Positions 25,013 through 32,510 of a DNA stretch of 64,000 nt are shown here, piece after piece. The DNA comes from Phytohabitans kaempferiae (GTDB lineage Bacteria > Actinomycetota > Actinomycetes > Mycobacteriales > Micromonosporaceae). Numbering within the stretch: position 1 is the first letter of the stretch; each line of letters opens with the position of its first letter. Location: positions 124,001 through 188,000 of the forward strand of contig NZ_JBHLUH010000061.1 in the NCBI RefSeq assembly GCF_042433955.1, written 5' to 3'. The notes beneath the pieces were generated by a model. That model was not told the DNA's origin, did no database searches, and saw only the letters and a program-made list of their open reading frames with translations. The position numbers and the translations under genes are program-made.

Positions 25013-25026
25013 TGAGAGCGCTCTCA
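25013..25026. promoter_or_regulatory. LacI-type operator, copy 2
   Basis: TGAGAGCGCTCTCA is a perfect 14-bp palindrome with the central CG of LacI-family operators. Its centre is 121 bases from copy 1, a distance that would allow DNA looping. The nearest downstream gene is the methyltransferase at 25327, which is not an expected target. Confidence 0.65.
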
Positions 25027-25326
25027 GGCTCGCGTGGTCCCCGGCCGCGCACCCGCTGGGCCCGCGCGCGAGGGTCGAGGCGGGCCGCGTCGGGACGCTG
25101 AGCGACCAAACAGGAACGCCGCGCATTTTCCCGCGCCTCGGGGCGGCGGCTCGGCCCACCGTCCACAAGGGCCGAAGCTCGCCGGCGTGACCTGCGGAAA
25201 GAGCGGGAAGGCGCGGATGTCCATCCAGGCGGTCTACATTCGATACCCCGCGGGCGTTCGGGGGCCGGCCGAAGCGGCTAGGCTGCGTGCGCGATCGACG
25301 CCGAGCAAAGGGTGGAAGGATGCGGC

Positions 25327-26148
25327 GTGACTGACAACTCCTCAGGGGTGGCCGGCGAGAGGCCCAAGATCGATTCGAGTGTCGCGCACTCGGCCCGGGT
25401 CTGGGACTACTGGCTCGGCGGCAAGGACAACTACGCCGCCGATCGGGAGGCCGGTGACCAGATCCGGCTCGTCCTGTCGGACGTGGTGGAGGCCGCCCGC
25501 GTCGACCGTGCCTTCCTGATCCGCGCGGTCCGCTATCTCGTCGCCGAGGCCGGGATCCGCCAGTTCCTCGACATCGGCACCGGCCTGCCCACCGCCAACA
25601 ACACGCACGAGGTGGCCCAGTCGGTGGCGCCCGACTGCCGCATCGTCTACGTCGACAACGACCCCATCGTGCTGGCGCACGCCCGTGCCCTGCTGGTGGG
25701 CAGCACGCTCGGCGCGACCGACTACATCGACGCCGACGTGCACGACCCTGACGCGATCCTCCGGGCCGCCGCCCGGACGCTCGACTTCAGCCAGCCGATC
25801 GCGATCATGATGTTGGGCGTCATGCAGTTCGTCATGGACGACGAGGCGGCTCAGACGATCGTCAAGCGGCTTGTCGACGCGGTGCCGTCCGGCAGCTACC
25901 TGGCGATCGCCCATCCGATCAGCGGGGTCAGCGCGCCGCTGGACGAGGCCGTGCGCCTGTGGAACGCGACCGGCTCCGCGCCCCAGACGCTGCGTGCGCC
26001 CGACCTGGTGGCACGGTTCTTCGACGGCTTGGAGCTGCTCGATCCCGGCGTGGTGCCGTGTCCACAGTGGCGGCCCGACCCGCACGAGGCCGACGCCGAC
26101 CGCGACGTCGCCCCGTGGCGGGTCTCGGCCCTCGGCCGCAAGCCCTAG
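25327..26148 (+). CDS. DUF574-family SAM-dependent methyltransferase
   Basis: A 273-residue protein of the actinobacterial DUF574 (Methyltransf_19) family. The family start (SSVAHSARVWDYWLGGKDNY) is followed by the SAM-binding loop FLDIGTGLPTANNTH near residue 83 and an acidic strand end (VYVDNDPIVL). Such proteins are abundant paralogues in Streptomyces and Micromonospora relatives, with unknown substrates. GTG 25327 is chosen because GGAAGGA lies 6 bases upstream. An imperfect terminator-like palindrome follows the stop. Confidence 0.9.
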   Translation: MTDNSSGVAGERPKIDSSVAHSARVWDYWLGGKDNYAADREAGDQIRLVLSDVVEAARVDRAFLIRAVRYLVAEAGIRQFLDIGTGLPTANNTHEVAQSVAPDCRIVYVDNDPIVLAHARALLVGSTLGATDYIDADVHDPDAILRAAARTLDFSQPIAIMMLGVMQFVMDDEAAQTIVKRLVDAVPSGSYLAIAHPISGVSAPLDEAVRLWNATGSAPQTLRAPDLVARFFDGLELLDPGVVPCPQWRPDPHEADADRDVAPWRVSALGRKP

Positions 26149-26151
26149 ACG

Positions 26152-26172
26152 ATCTATTCCAACGGAATAGAT
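26152..26172 (+). terminator. Hairpin after the methyltransferase gene
   Basis: A perfect 9-bp stem (ATCTATTCC with GGAATAGAT) and a 3-base loop begin 4 bases after the stop and are followed by TTT. The AT-rich stem is unusual in this GC-rich window. It could be a weak terminator or an operator-like palindrome. Confidence 0.5.
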
Positions 26173-26325
26173 TTGGGCTGCCGCGATACTCGTCGTGGTC
26201 CGCACTGCTTTAGGCGTCCGCTGTCCGGACGCGGGGCCGTTTCCATCCGGAAGCAGGTCAATCCCAACCTCGACGCGCTCCCGGCTCGGGCCGCTGTGCG
26301 TCCGTGGCGATTTCTTGACCCCAAA

Positions 26326-26464
26326 GAGCCTGTTGCAAAATCGTCAGATTCGCGCGAACTGAGGGTCGCGCTAACCCTCGCTGGCCGCCGTTCGACGGCC
26401 AGCGACCGATACAGCCGTGTTCTTCTCGACACTCACTGTGATCGAGCAATTTTGCAACAGGCTC
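26326..26464. mobile_element. MITE-like element (139 bp) with 16-bp terminal inverted repeats
   Basis: The ends are GAGCCTGTTGCAAAAT (26326-26341) and its exact reverse complement (26449-26464). Inside are two smaller perfect hairpins, GAGGGT..ACCCTC and CTGGCCG..CGGCCAG. There is no coding capacity and no clear target duplication. IS-like ends without a transposase define a miniature inverted-repeat element that would be mobilised by a full-length IS elsewhere in the genome. It lies about 100 bases upstream of a truncated hydrolase gene. Confidence 0.8.
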
Positions 26465-26559
26465 CACAGGGGCAACTTTTCGCCACGGACGGACCCGACC
26501 TCATGGTCTGGAGTGCCGGCCGCCGACCTGGCACCTCGCCTACAGGCAAAACCTGCGCG

Positions 26560-27021
26560 GGTCCGCCTCGGCGAGCACCTGCCCCGGTGGGAAGCGCTCA
26601 GGAGCCGCGACCGTACGCCTGCCGAGGATCGGGAGATCGCCGTGCTGCAATGGTCGGCCGACTTCGCTGACCACGACCGGGCGCTTCCGCTCGCCGAACA
26701 GCAGGCCACGCCGTGGCTGGGCATCAACCACGACTGCAACGCCGCGCTGAACGCGGAGGCAAAACGCTACGTGGCCGGTGCCGAGCTGGCCGGCAGTGCC
26801 GAACGCTGGACATCCCCACGCTCATCGTGCACGGCGACCACGACATCCGCCCCGCCTGGGCGGTCGACTCGCTGCACCACGCGCTGCCGCGCGGCGAGCG
26901 CGTCACGCTGGCAAACGCCGGGCACGTGCCGTGGGTGGAGGCGGCCGACCAGTTTCGCGAGGCCGTCACCACGTTTCTGCGGGTGAACACCGCGCGCAAC
27001 GACCCGCCGCCCAGACCCTGA
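26560..27021 (+). pseudogene. Truncated, frameshifted alpha/beta hydrolase
   Basis: Two adjacent frames together give the C-terminal half of a proline-iminopeptidase-like hydrolase. The first is LGEHLPRWEALRSRDRTPAE.. INHDCNAALNAEAKRY. After a one-base shift near 26790 it reads LDIPTLIVHGDHDIRPAWAV.. ANAGHVPWVEAADQF. The last part holds the catalytic Asp (GDHD) and His (AGHVPW). The N-terminal half with the nucleophile serine is missing, and the homology begins about 100 bases after a MITE-like element. The open frame at 26713 alone is not a complete gene. Confidence 0.75.
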
Positions 27022-27042
27022 GCGACCCCGAAAGGTCAGGTC

Positions 27043-28542
27043 TCAGGCCGCCGACCCGGCGGGCGCGCCCAGCTTGGGCTTGGACATCGCCAGGCAGAGG
27101 GGTGCGCAGAGTGCCACCACCACCGCCGCGACGGTCGCGGACGCGGTGATCGCCGAGCGGTAGTCGCCGCCGCCGAGCTGGCCGAAGAACGTCGCGGCCA
27201 GCAGGGCGACGCCGAGCCCGCCGGCGAACTGCTGGCCGGTGGTGATGATCCCGGACGCCGAGGCGGCGTGGTGGGCGGGCACCTCGGCCATGTAGAGCGT
27301 GGTCAGGGCCGGCATGGTGAGGTTGACGCCGGCGCCGATCAGCGCCAGTCCGGGCAGGATCGCCCAGGCGCTGACGTCGGGCGTGCCGAGGGCGGCCGGG
27401 ATCAACGCGGCGACGCCGGCCGCGATGACCAGGCAGCCGAGGCCGACGGTGAGCCGGCCGAGGCGCAGCGTGAGGCGGCCCATGAAGGGGGCGATCGGCA
27501 GCGACCCGATCGGTATCGCGACCGTCACGAGGCCGGCCAGCAGCGGCGAGAAGCCCAGGCCGTCCTGCATCCACAGGGCAAGTACGAGCAGCAGCCCACT
27601 GAACGCGCCGAACGCGACCAGCTGGATCACCAGCGCGGCGCCGACCGTGCGGACGCGGAGCAGGTCGAGCGGGAGCAGAGCCGACGACGACGGTGCCGCT
27701 GACTCCCCGGTCCGCTCGGGCCGGCCGCGCCCGTGCTCGGCGAGTGCGAGCAGCACGACCGCCGCCACGCCGCCGGCCATGCAGGGCCAGGTCCACCACG
27801 GCCAGCCGAGCCGGGTCCCCTCCAGCAGTGGCGCGATGATCGCGACCAGCCCGACGGTGAGGACCAGCGCGGCCAGCGGCTTGGGGCGTGCCGCGCCCGG
27901 TGCCCGCGTCTCGGGTACCCACGCGGCGCCGAGCGCGGCGATCGCCACCGCGACCGGGACCAGGACCACGAAGATCGAGCGCCAGCCCAGACCCGCCAGG
28001 TCGGCGCTGACGAGTACGCCGCCGAGCAGCAGCCCGAGCGCTTGGGAGAGGCCGGAGACGATGCCCAGCACGCCGAAGACGGCGGCACGTTCGCGGGCGT
28101 CGAAGATGGTGTACACCGTGCTCAACACCTGCGGCGCGATCCCGGCCGCGGCGATGCCCTGCACGATCCGGGCGCCGATCAGCGTGCCGGTGCCGGGGGC
28201 GACCGCGCAGGCCAGGCTGGCCAGGGCGAAGAGCGCGACCGAGGCGAGAAAGACCCGCTTGCGGCCGATCTGATCGCCGAGCCGGGCCGCGGTGATCAGG
28301 CTGACCGCGAACGCGAGCAGGTAGCCGGCCGAGATCCACTCCAGCTCGGCCGGGCCGGCGTCGAGGGCGCGACCCATGGTGGGCAGCGCGACGTTCACGA
28401 TGGTCACGCTGACCAGGTCGACCATGAAGGCCGCCAGGAGGACGGCGACCGCGAGCCACCGCCGCGGATAGGGCGGTGGCGGTGCTGGCCCGTCGGCGCG
28501 GACCGGCGGGTTGGGAGACGTGCCGGTCGCCTTGGCGGTCAT
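27043..28542 (-). CDS. MFS drug:proton antiporter, DHA2 (14-TM) type
   Basis: A 499-residue efflux protein with 14 predicted membrane segments. It has the D-type motif (TIVNVALPTMGRAL) in segment one, GRLGDQIGRKRVF-like motif A after segment two (AARLGDQIGRKRVFL), and motif C in segment five (GLLLGG). Such transporters export antibiotics or dyes with proton import. ATG 28542 follows GAGGTGAG. It diverges from a MarR gene across a palindromic operator, the classical repressor/efflux arrangement. Confidence 0.92.
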   Translation of the reverse strand: MTAKATGTSPNPPVRADGPAPPPPYPRRWLAVAVLLAAFMVDLVSVTIVNVALPTMGRALDAGPAELEWISAGYLLAFAVSLITAARLGDQIGRKRVFLASVALFALASLACAVAPGTGTLIGARIVQGIAAAGIAPQVLSTVYTIFDARERAAVFGVLGIVSGLSQALGLLLGGVLVSADLAGLGWRSIFVVLVPVAVAIAALGAAWVPETRAPGAARPKPLAALVLTVGLVAIIAPLLEGTRLGWPWWTWPCMAGGVAAVVLLALAEHGRGRPERTGESAAPSSSALLPLDLLRVRTVGAALVIQLVAFGAFSGLLLVLALWMQDGLGFSPLLAGLVTVAIPIGSLPIAPFMGRLTLRLGRLTVGLGCLVIAAGVAALIPAALGTPDVSAWAILPGLALIGAGVNLTMPALTTLYMAEVPAHHAASASGIITTGQQFAGGLGVALLAATFFGQLGGGDYRSAITASATVAAVVVALCAPLCLAMSKPKLGAPAGSAA

Positions 28543-28570
28543 ACGCTCACCTCTCGTGGCCGTAGAATCT

Positions 28571-28650
28571 CGGTGGAACGACAAGAGCTGACATGCAACT
28601 TGTCGTCGCACCGGTTATGTCGGTCTAGCGACATAGTCGGTGCGACGACA
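28571..28650. promoter_or_regulatory. MarR operator region with long inverted repeat
   Basis: Arms at 28601-28622 and 28629-28650 match at 20 of 22 positions around a 6-base spacer (GTCTAG). The outer part of each arm is the unit CGGTGNNACGACA, and a third copy of that unit lies at 28571-28583. The region sits between the divergent MFS and MarR starts, so it should be where the MarR protein represses both genes. Confidence 0.8.
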
Positions 28651-28671
28651 GTTTAGGGAGGGGGATCCACG

Positions 28672-29139
28672 ATGGCAACCGAGGGGGCGTCCCCACGCGT
28701 GCCCGGCGAGCTCGAACGCGCCCTCCGGCGGACCGTCGCGGCCACGACCCGGACCGACCACGCCGCCGCCGCGCGGGCCGGGCTCACCCTCAGCACCTGC
28801 TACGGGCAGGTGCTCGACCTGCTGCTCCTGCACGGACCGCTCTCACCGAGCCAGCTCTCCAAGCTCAGCGGCATCACGTCGTCCGGCACGATGACCGGCT
28901 CCATCGACGCGCTGGAGCGGGCGGGCTACGTGCGCCGGGTCCGCTCGGTCACCGACCGGCGCAAGGTCGTCGTCGAGCTGGACGAGGAGCGGCTGCGGCG
29001 GGCCACCTCGGACCGGGCGCGCCGCATCGCCGCGCTGGTGCGCGACTACGACGAGGAGCAGAAGGCGACGATCGTCGACTTCCTCGATCGGCTCACCCGT
29101 GCCGAGTCCGCCGACCCGCCCGAGACCGGCGCCTCCTGA
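28672..29139 (+). CDS. MarR family transcriptional regulator
   Basis: A 155-residue winged-helix regulator. Its helix-turn-helix core is GPLSPSQLSKLSGITSSGTM, and the wing is RRVRSVTDRRKVVVEL with the DRR signature of MarR proteins. Terminal helices form the dimer. ATG 28672 follows a GGGAGGGGG ribosome site. It is divergent from the DHA2 efflux gene and very likely its repressor, released by a transported drug. A convergent hairpin at 29150-29173 ends its transcript. Confidence 0.93.
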   Translation: MATEGASPRVPGELERALRRTVAATTRTDHAAAARAGLTLSTCYGQVLDLLLLHGPLSPSQLSKLSGITSSGTMTGSIDALERAGYVRRVRSVTDRRKVVVELDEERLRRATSDRARRIAALVRDYDEEQKATIVDFLDRLTRAESADPPETGAS

Positions 29140-29149
29140 CTTCGCCGCC

Positions 29150-29173
29150 GCCCTGAGCCGGCCGTCTCAGGGC
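29150..29173. terminator. Hairpin terminator between convergent genes
   Basis: An 8-bp stem (GCCCTGAG with CTCAGGGC) with an 8-base loop lies in the 62-base gap between the stop codons of the MarR and ECF sigma genes. Confidence 0.55.
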
Positions 29174-29201
29174 ACGCGCCCCCGCGGGGACGCGGTGGCG
29201 C

Positions 29202-29765
29202 TCAGCCGGACCGGCGCTGCCGGCCCGGGCCGGTGTCGGCCATCGCGGCGATCAGGTCTTCCCGGGCGCGGGCGACCCGGGACCGGATCGTGCCGACCGG
29301 GCAGTCACAGACCGCGGCGGCCTCGATGTACGAGAGCCCCAGCACCTGGGTCGCCACGAACGCCTCCCGCCGCTCGGGCGCCAGCGCGTCGAGCAGGTGC
29401 CGCAGCACCACGCCATCCTCGACCGCGAAACCACCGGCCGCGCGCGCCTCGGCGACCGCCTGCCAGTCGTCCAGCGCGGCGTGCCGCGGCCGGGCGGCGA
29501 CCGTGCGGCGGTGGTCGACCACGACCCGCCGGGCGATCACGAACAGCCACGTGATGGCCGTGGAGCGGGCGGCGAAACCGGGCAGGCTGCGCAGCGCCCG
29601 CACGTACGTCTCCTGGGTCAGGTCGTCGGCCTCGCCCGGCCCGGCCAGGTGCGCGACGAACCGCCACACCTGCTGCTGCGTGGCGCGCACGAACTCGGCC
29701 GCCGCGGCCTGGTCGCCCTGGCCGGCGGCGAGCGCCAACTCGGTCGTCCGCGTCTCGTCGTGCAC
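29202..29765 (-). CDS. ECF RNA polymerase sigma factor
   Basis: A 187-residue sigma-70 of the extracytoplasmic-function group. Region 2 (DDLTQETYVRALRSLPGF, about residues 47-64) binds the -10 element and core polymerase. Region 4 (LGLSYIEAAAVCDCPVGTIR, about 142-161) binds the -35 element. There is no fused or adjacent anti-sigma factor. GTG 29765 follows GGGGAGG with a 4-base spacer; the longer open frame is rejected. It diverges from a PepSY membrane gene, and both promoters share the same -35/-10 sequence (29794-29871), so the factor probably activates itself and that gene. Confidence 0.93.
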   Translation of the reverse strand: MHDETRTTELALAAGQGDQAAAAEFVRATQQQVWRFVAHLAGPGEADDLTQETYVRALRSLPGFAARSTAITWLFVIARRVVVDHRRTVAARPRHAALDDWQAVAEARAAGGFAVEDGVVLRHLLDALAPERREAFVATQVLGLSYIEAAAVCDCPVGTIRSRVARAREDLIAAMADTGPGRQRRSG

Positions 29766-29793
29766 GTCGCCTCCCCCGGAACGCCTCGACAGG

Positions 29794-29821
29794 TAGTCGG
29801 CCGGCACGCCCGCCTGGTTCC
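29794..29821 (-). promoter_or_regulatory. ECF-type promoter of the sigma factor gene
   Basis: On the minus strand GGAACC (29821-29816) and CGACTA (29799-29794) are separated by 16 bases. The same hexamers with the same spacing precede the divergent PepSY gene. GGAAC at -35 is typical of ECF sigma promoters. This implies positive autoregulation. Confidence 0.75.
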
Positions 29822-29843
29822 CGGGCATTTTGAGAAATCGGCC

Positions 29844-29871
29844 GGAACCAATGGGCGCCGCTGCCCGACTA
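29844..29871 (+). promoter_or_regulatory. ECF-type promoter of the PepSY gene
   Basis: GGAACC (29844-29849), a 16-base spacer and CGACTA (29866-29871) mirror the promoter of the divergent sigma gene. The shared downstream bases extend the -10 match to CCGACTACCT. Transcription would start about 95 bases before the TTG start. Confidence 0.75.
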
Positions 29872-29973
29872 CCTCCCTGGCGCGTGCCGACCTCGCGACG
29901 CGGGCCGAGCAGGTCCTGGAGTACGAGGCCCACGGCACCGCCTGGGCCACCTGAACCCGACTGGAGGCCGTCC

Positions 29974-31449
29974 TTGTCGACGATCACCGACCCGCTCCCC
30001 GAGCCCGCCGCGGTCGCGGCGCCACCTCGGGCCGCGCCCGCCGGACGGCGGCGCTCGATCGGGCCACTGGTGCTGCGGCTGCACTTCTACGCCGGCGTAC
30101 TGGTCGCGCCCTTCCTGGTCGTCGCCGCGCTGACCGGGCTCGCCTTCGTCTTCACCCCGCAGCTCGACCGCATCGTCTACGCCCACGAGCTGAGCGTCGA
30201 ACCGGGCGACGCGCCCGCCCGCCCGCTCGCCGAGCAGGTCGCCGCCGCCCGCGCCGCCCACCCCACCGGCGACCTCGCCTCGGTCTTCCCGGCGGTGGAG
30301 GCGACCGACACCACGCGCGTGGTCTTCTCGGTGCCAGAGCTGGGGGAGAAGCAGCACACCGTGTACGTGGACCCGTACACGAACGAGGTGCGCGGCACGC
30401 TGGTCACCTGGTTCGGCGAGACGCCGCTGATGACCTGGCTGGACGACCTGCACCGCAACCTGCACCTGGGCGTGGTCGGGCGGCACTACTCGGAGCTGGC
30501 GGCGAGCTGGCTGTGGGTCGTCGTCCTCGGTGGACTGTTCCTGTGGCTGCGTCGACAGTGGACCGGTCGGCGCAAGCTGCGCCGCACCGTGCTGCCCGAC
30601 CTGTCGGCGAAGGTGGGGGTGCGCCGCACCCGTGGCTGGCACGCGGCCACCGGCGTCTGGCTCGCCGTCGGCCTGCTCGCCCTCTCCGCTACCGGACTGA
30701 CCTGGTCGCGCTACGCCGGTGCCAGCTTCGACGTCGTTCAGGACGGCTTCAACGCGCACAATCCGGTGCTGGAGACGGCGTTGCCCGGCGGCGCCGAGCC
30801 ATCCGGCGGGGCCGAGGGCGGCGGCCACCACGGCGGCACCGCGAGCGGCGGTGGCGGCGTCGATCCGTCCGATGTGGAACGCGTCGCGCTCGCCGCCCGC
30901 GCGGCCGGCCTGGACGGCGTCATCGAGGTCACGCCCGCCGGCGAGCCGGGCACGGCGTGGGTCGTGGCGCAGGACGACCCGAGCTGGCCGACCGGCTGGG
31001 ACCGCGTCGCCGTCGACCCGGACACCGGCGAGGTGGTGGCGCGCAGCGACTTCGCCGACTGGCCGCTGCTGGCCCAACTCTCCAAGCTGGGCGTCGCGTT
31101 CCACATGGGATTCCTGTTCGGCGTCGTCAACCAGATCCTGCTCGCCGCCCTCGCCGTCGGGCTGCTCTGCGTGATCGTGTGGGGCTACCGGATGTGGTGG
31201 CAGCGCCGACCGACCCGCGCCGACCGCGCCGCGCCGCTCGGTGCCCCGCCGCCCCGGGGCGCGTGGCGGCAGATCCATCCGGTGACCGCCATAGCCGTGC
31301 TCGTCGTGGCGGTCGCGGTCGGCTGGGCGCTGCCGCTGCTCGGCGTGACGCTCGCCGCGTTCCTCCTCTTCGACCTCGCGCTCGGCGGGGTCCACCGCTG
31401 GCGGGCCCGGCGCGCGGTGCCCACCTCACCCGCGCCTTCCGGGGGCTGA
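29974..31449 (+). CDS. PepSY-associated transmembrane protein
   Basis: A 491-residue inner-membrane protein of the PepSY_TM family. It has an N-terminal hydrophobic segment (about residues 38-65), a first PepSY-like periplasmic domain, and a second segment preceded by the typical DLHRNLHLGVVGRHYSEL box. A third segment and a Gly/His-rich loop (GGAEGGGHHGGTASGGGG, around 278-295) follow, then a second PepSY domain and three C-terminal segments. Relatives are often iron-regulated and may act in haem or siderophore reduction; that role is family inference. The TTG start follows GGAGG. It is the evident target of the divergent ECF sigma factor. Confidence 0.9.
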   Translation: MSTITDPLPEPAAVAAPPRAAPAGRRRSIGPLVLRLHFYAGVLVAPFLVVAALTGLAFVFTPQLDRIVYAHELSVEPGDAPARPLAEQVAAARAAHPTGDLASVFPAVEATDTTRVVFSVPELGEKQHTVYVDPYTNEVRGTLVTWFGETPLMTWLDDLHRNLHLGVVGRHYSELAASWLWVVVLGGLFLWLRRQWTGRRKLRRTVLPDLSAKVGVRRTRGWHAATGVWLAVGLLALSATGLTWSRYAGASFDVVQDGFNAHNPVLETALPGGAEPSGGAEGGGHHGGTASGGGGVDPSDVERVALAARAAGLDGVIEVTPAGEPGTAWVVAQDDPSWPTGWDRVAVDPDTGEVVARSDFADWPLLAQLSKLGVAFHMGFLFGVVNQILLAALAVGLLCVIVWGYRMWWQRRPTRADRAAPLGAPPPRGAWRQIHPVTAIAVLVVAVAVGWALPLLGVTLAAFLLFDLALGGVHRWRARRAVPTSPAPSGG

Positions 31450-31456
31450 GCCGGCG

Positions 31457-31492
31457 GCGCCGGGCGCTTCCGCGTGGGGAAGCGCCCGGCGC
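31457..31492. terminator. Strong bidirectional terminator
   Basis: A perfect 15-bp stem (31457-31471 with 31478-31492) and a 6-base loop sit between the convergent PepSY and nrdB genes, 7 and 22 bases from their stop codons. Confidence 0.85.
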
Positions 31493-31514
31493 ACCTCGGG
31501 CCGGGCCGCCGTCC

Positions 31515-32510
31515 TCAGAAGTCCTCGTCGAACCCCACCGTCCCGGAGACCCCCACCTGGTACGCGGAGACCCGGCGCTCGAAGAAGTTGGAGAGCTCCT
31601 GCACGTCCTGCAACTCCATGAACGCGAACGGGTTCGCCGCGCCGTACCGGGGCGGGAGGCCGAGCTGGGCGAGCCGCCGGTCGGCGACGTGCTCCAGATA
31701 CGCGCGCATGTCGGCCAGCGACAGGCCCGGCACGCCCTGCCCGAGCAGGTCCTCGGCGAACTGCGCCTCGCACTCCACCGCCTCGGCGAGCATGTCGCCC
31801 ACCTGCGCCGCCATCGCGTCGTCGAAGAGGTCCGGCTCCTCCCGGCGGACGGTCTCCACCACGTCGAACGCGAACGCCATGTGCATCGACTCGTCGCGGA
31901 AGACCCAGTTGGTACCGGACGCGAGCCCGTGCAGCAGCCCGCGTGAGCGCAGGAAGTACACGTACGCGAAGGCGCCGTAGAAGAAGAGTCCCTCGATGCA
32001 CGCGGCGAAGCAGATGAGGTTGAGCAGGAACGCCCGCCGTTCGTCCCGTGTGGACAGTCGGCGCAGCTCGAAGACCGAGTCGATCCACCGGAAGCAGAAC
32101 TCGGCCTTGCGTCGGATCGACGGGATGTTCTCGATGGCGGCGAACGCCTCGTACCGCTCCTTCTCGTCCGGCACGTACGTGTCCAGCAGGTTGAGGTAGA
32201 ACTGCACGTGCACCGCCTCCTCGAAGAGCTGGCGCGACAGGTACAGCCGGCCCTCCGGGGAGTTGACGTGCTGGTAGAGGTTGAGCACCAGGTTGTTGGC
32301 GACGATCGTGTCGCCGGTGGCGAAGAACGCGACCAGCCGGCCCACCAGGTGCCGCTCGGCGGGGGAGAGGCGCGCCAGGTCGGACAGGTCACTGTGGAGG
32401 TCGATCTCCTCCACCGTCCACGTGTTCCGGATGGCGTCGCGGAAGCGGTCGAAGAAGTGCGGGTAGCGCATGGGCCGCAGGGTCAGGTCCATGCCGGGAT
32501 CGAGCAGCAT
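31515..32510 (-). CDS. nrdB: Class Ia ribonucleotide reductase, small (beta) subunit
   Basis: A 331-residue radical-generating subunit. Iron ligands are visible in FEEAVHVQFY (Glu and His) and FRDESMHMAF (Glu and His). The tyrosine seven residues after the first ligand Glu matches the radical Tyr122 of E. coli NrdB. It forms the complex with NrdA that reduces ribonucleoside diphosphates. ATG 32510 overlaps the NrdA stop (TGATG). The C-terminal acidic-aromatic tail (FDEDF) should dock onto NrdA. Expression follows the B12 riboswitch upstream of nrdA. Confidence 0.95.
   Translation of the reverse strand: MLLDPGMDLTLRPMRYPHFFDRFRDAIRNTWTVEEIDLHSDLSDLARLSPAERHLVGRLVAFFATGDTIVANNLVLNLYQHVNSPEGRLYLSRQLFEEAVHVQFYLNLLDTYVPDEKERYEAFAAIENIPSIRRKAEFCFRWIDSVFELRRLSTRDERRAFLLNLICFAACIEGLFFYGAFAYVYFLRSRGLLHGLASGTNWVFRDESMHMAFAFDVVETVRREEPDLFDDAMAAQVGDMLAEAVECEAQFAEDLLGQGVPGLSLADMRAYLEHVADRRLAQLGLPPRYGAANPFAFMELQDVQELSNFFERRVSAYQVGVSGTVGFDEDF

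Noticed and set aside
26173..26670. 165-codon frame across the MITE-like element
   Set aside because: It crosses the inverted-repeat element and a broken gene; no domain and no start signal.
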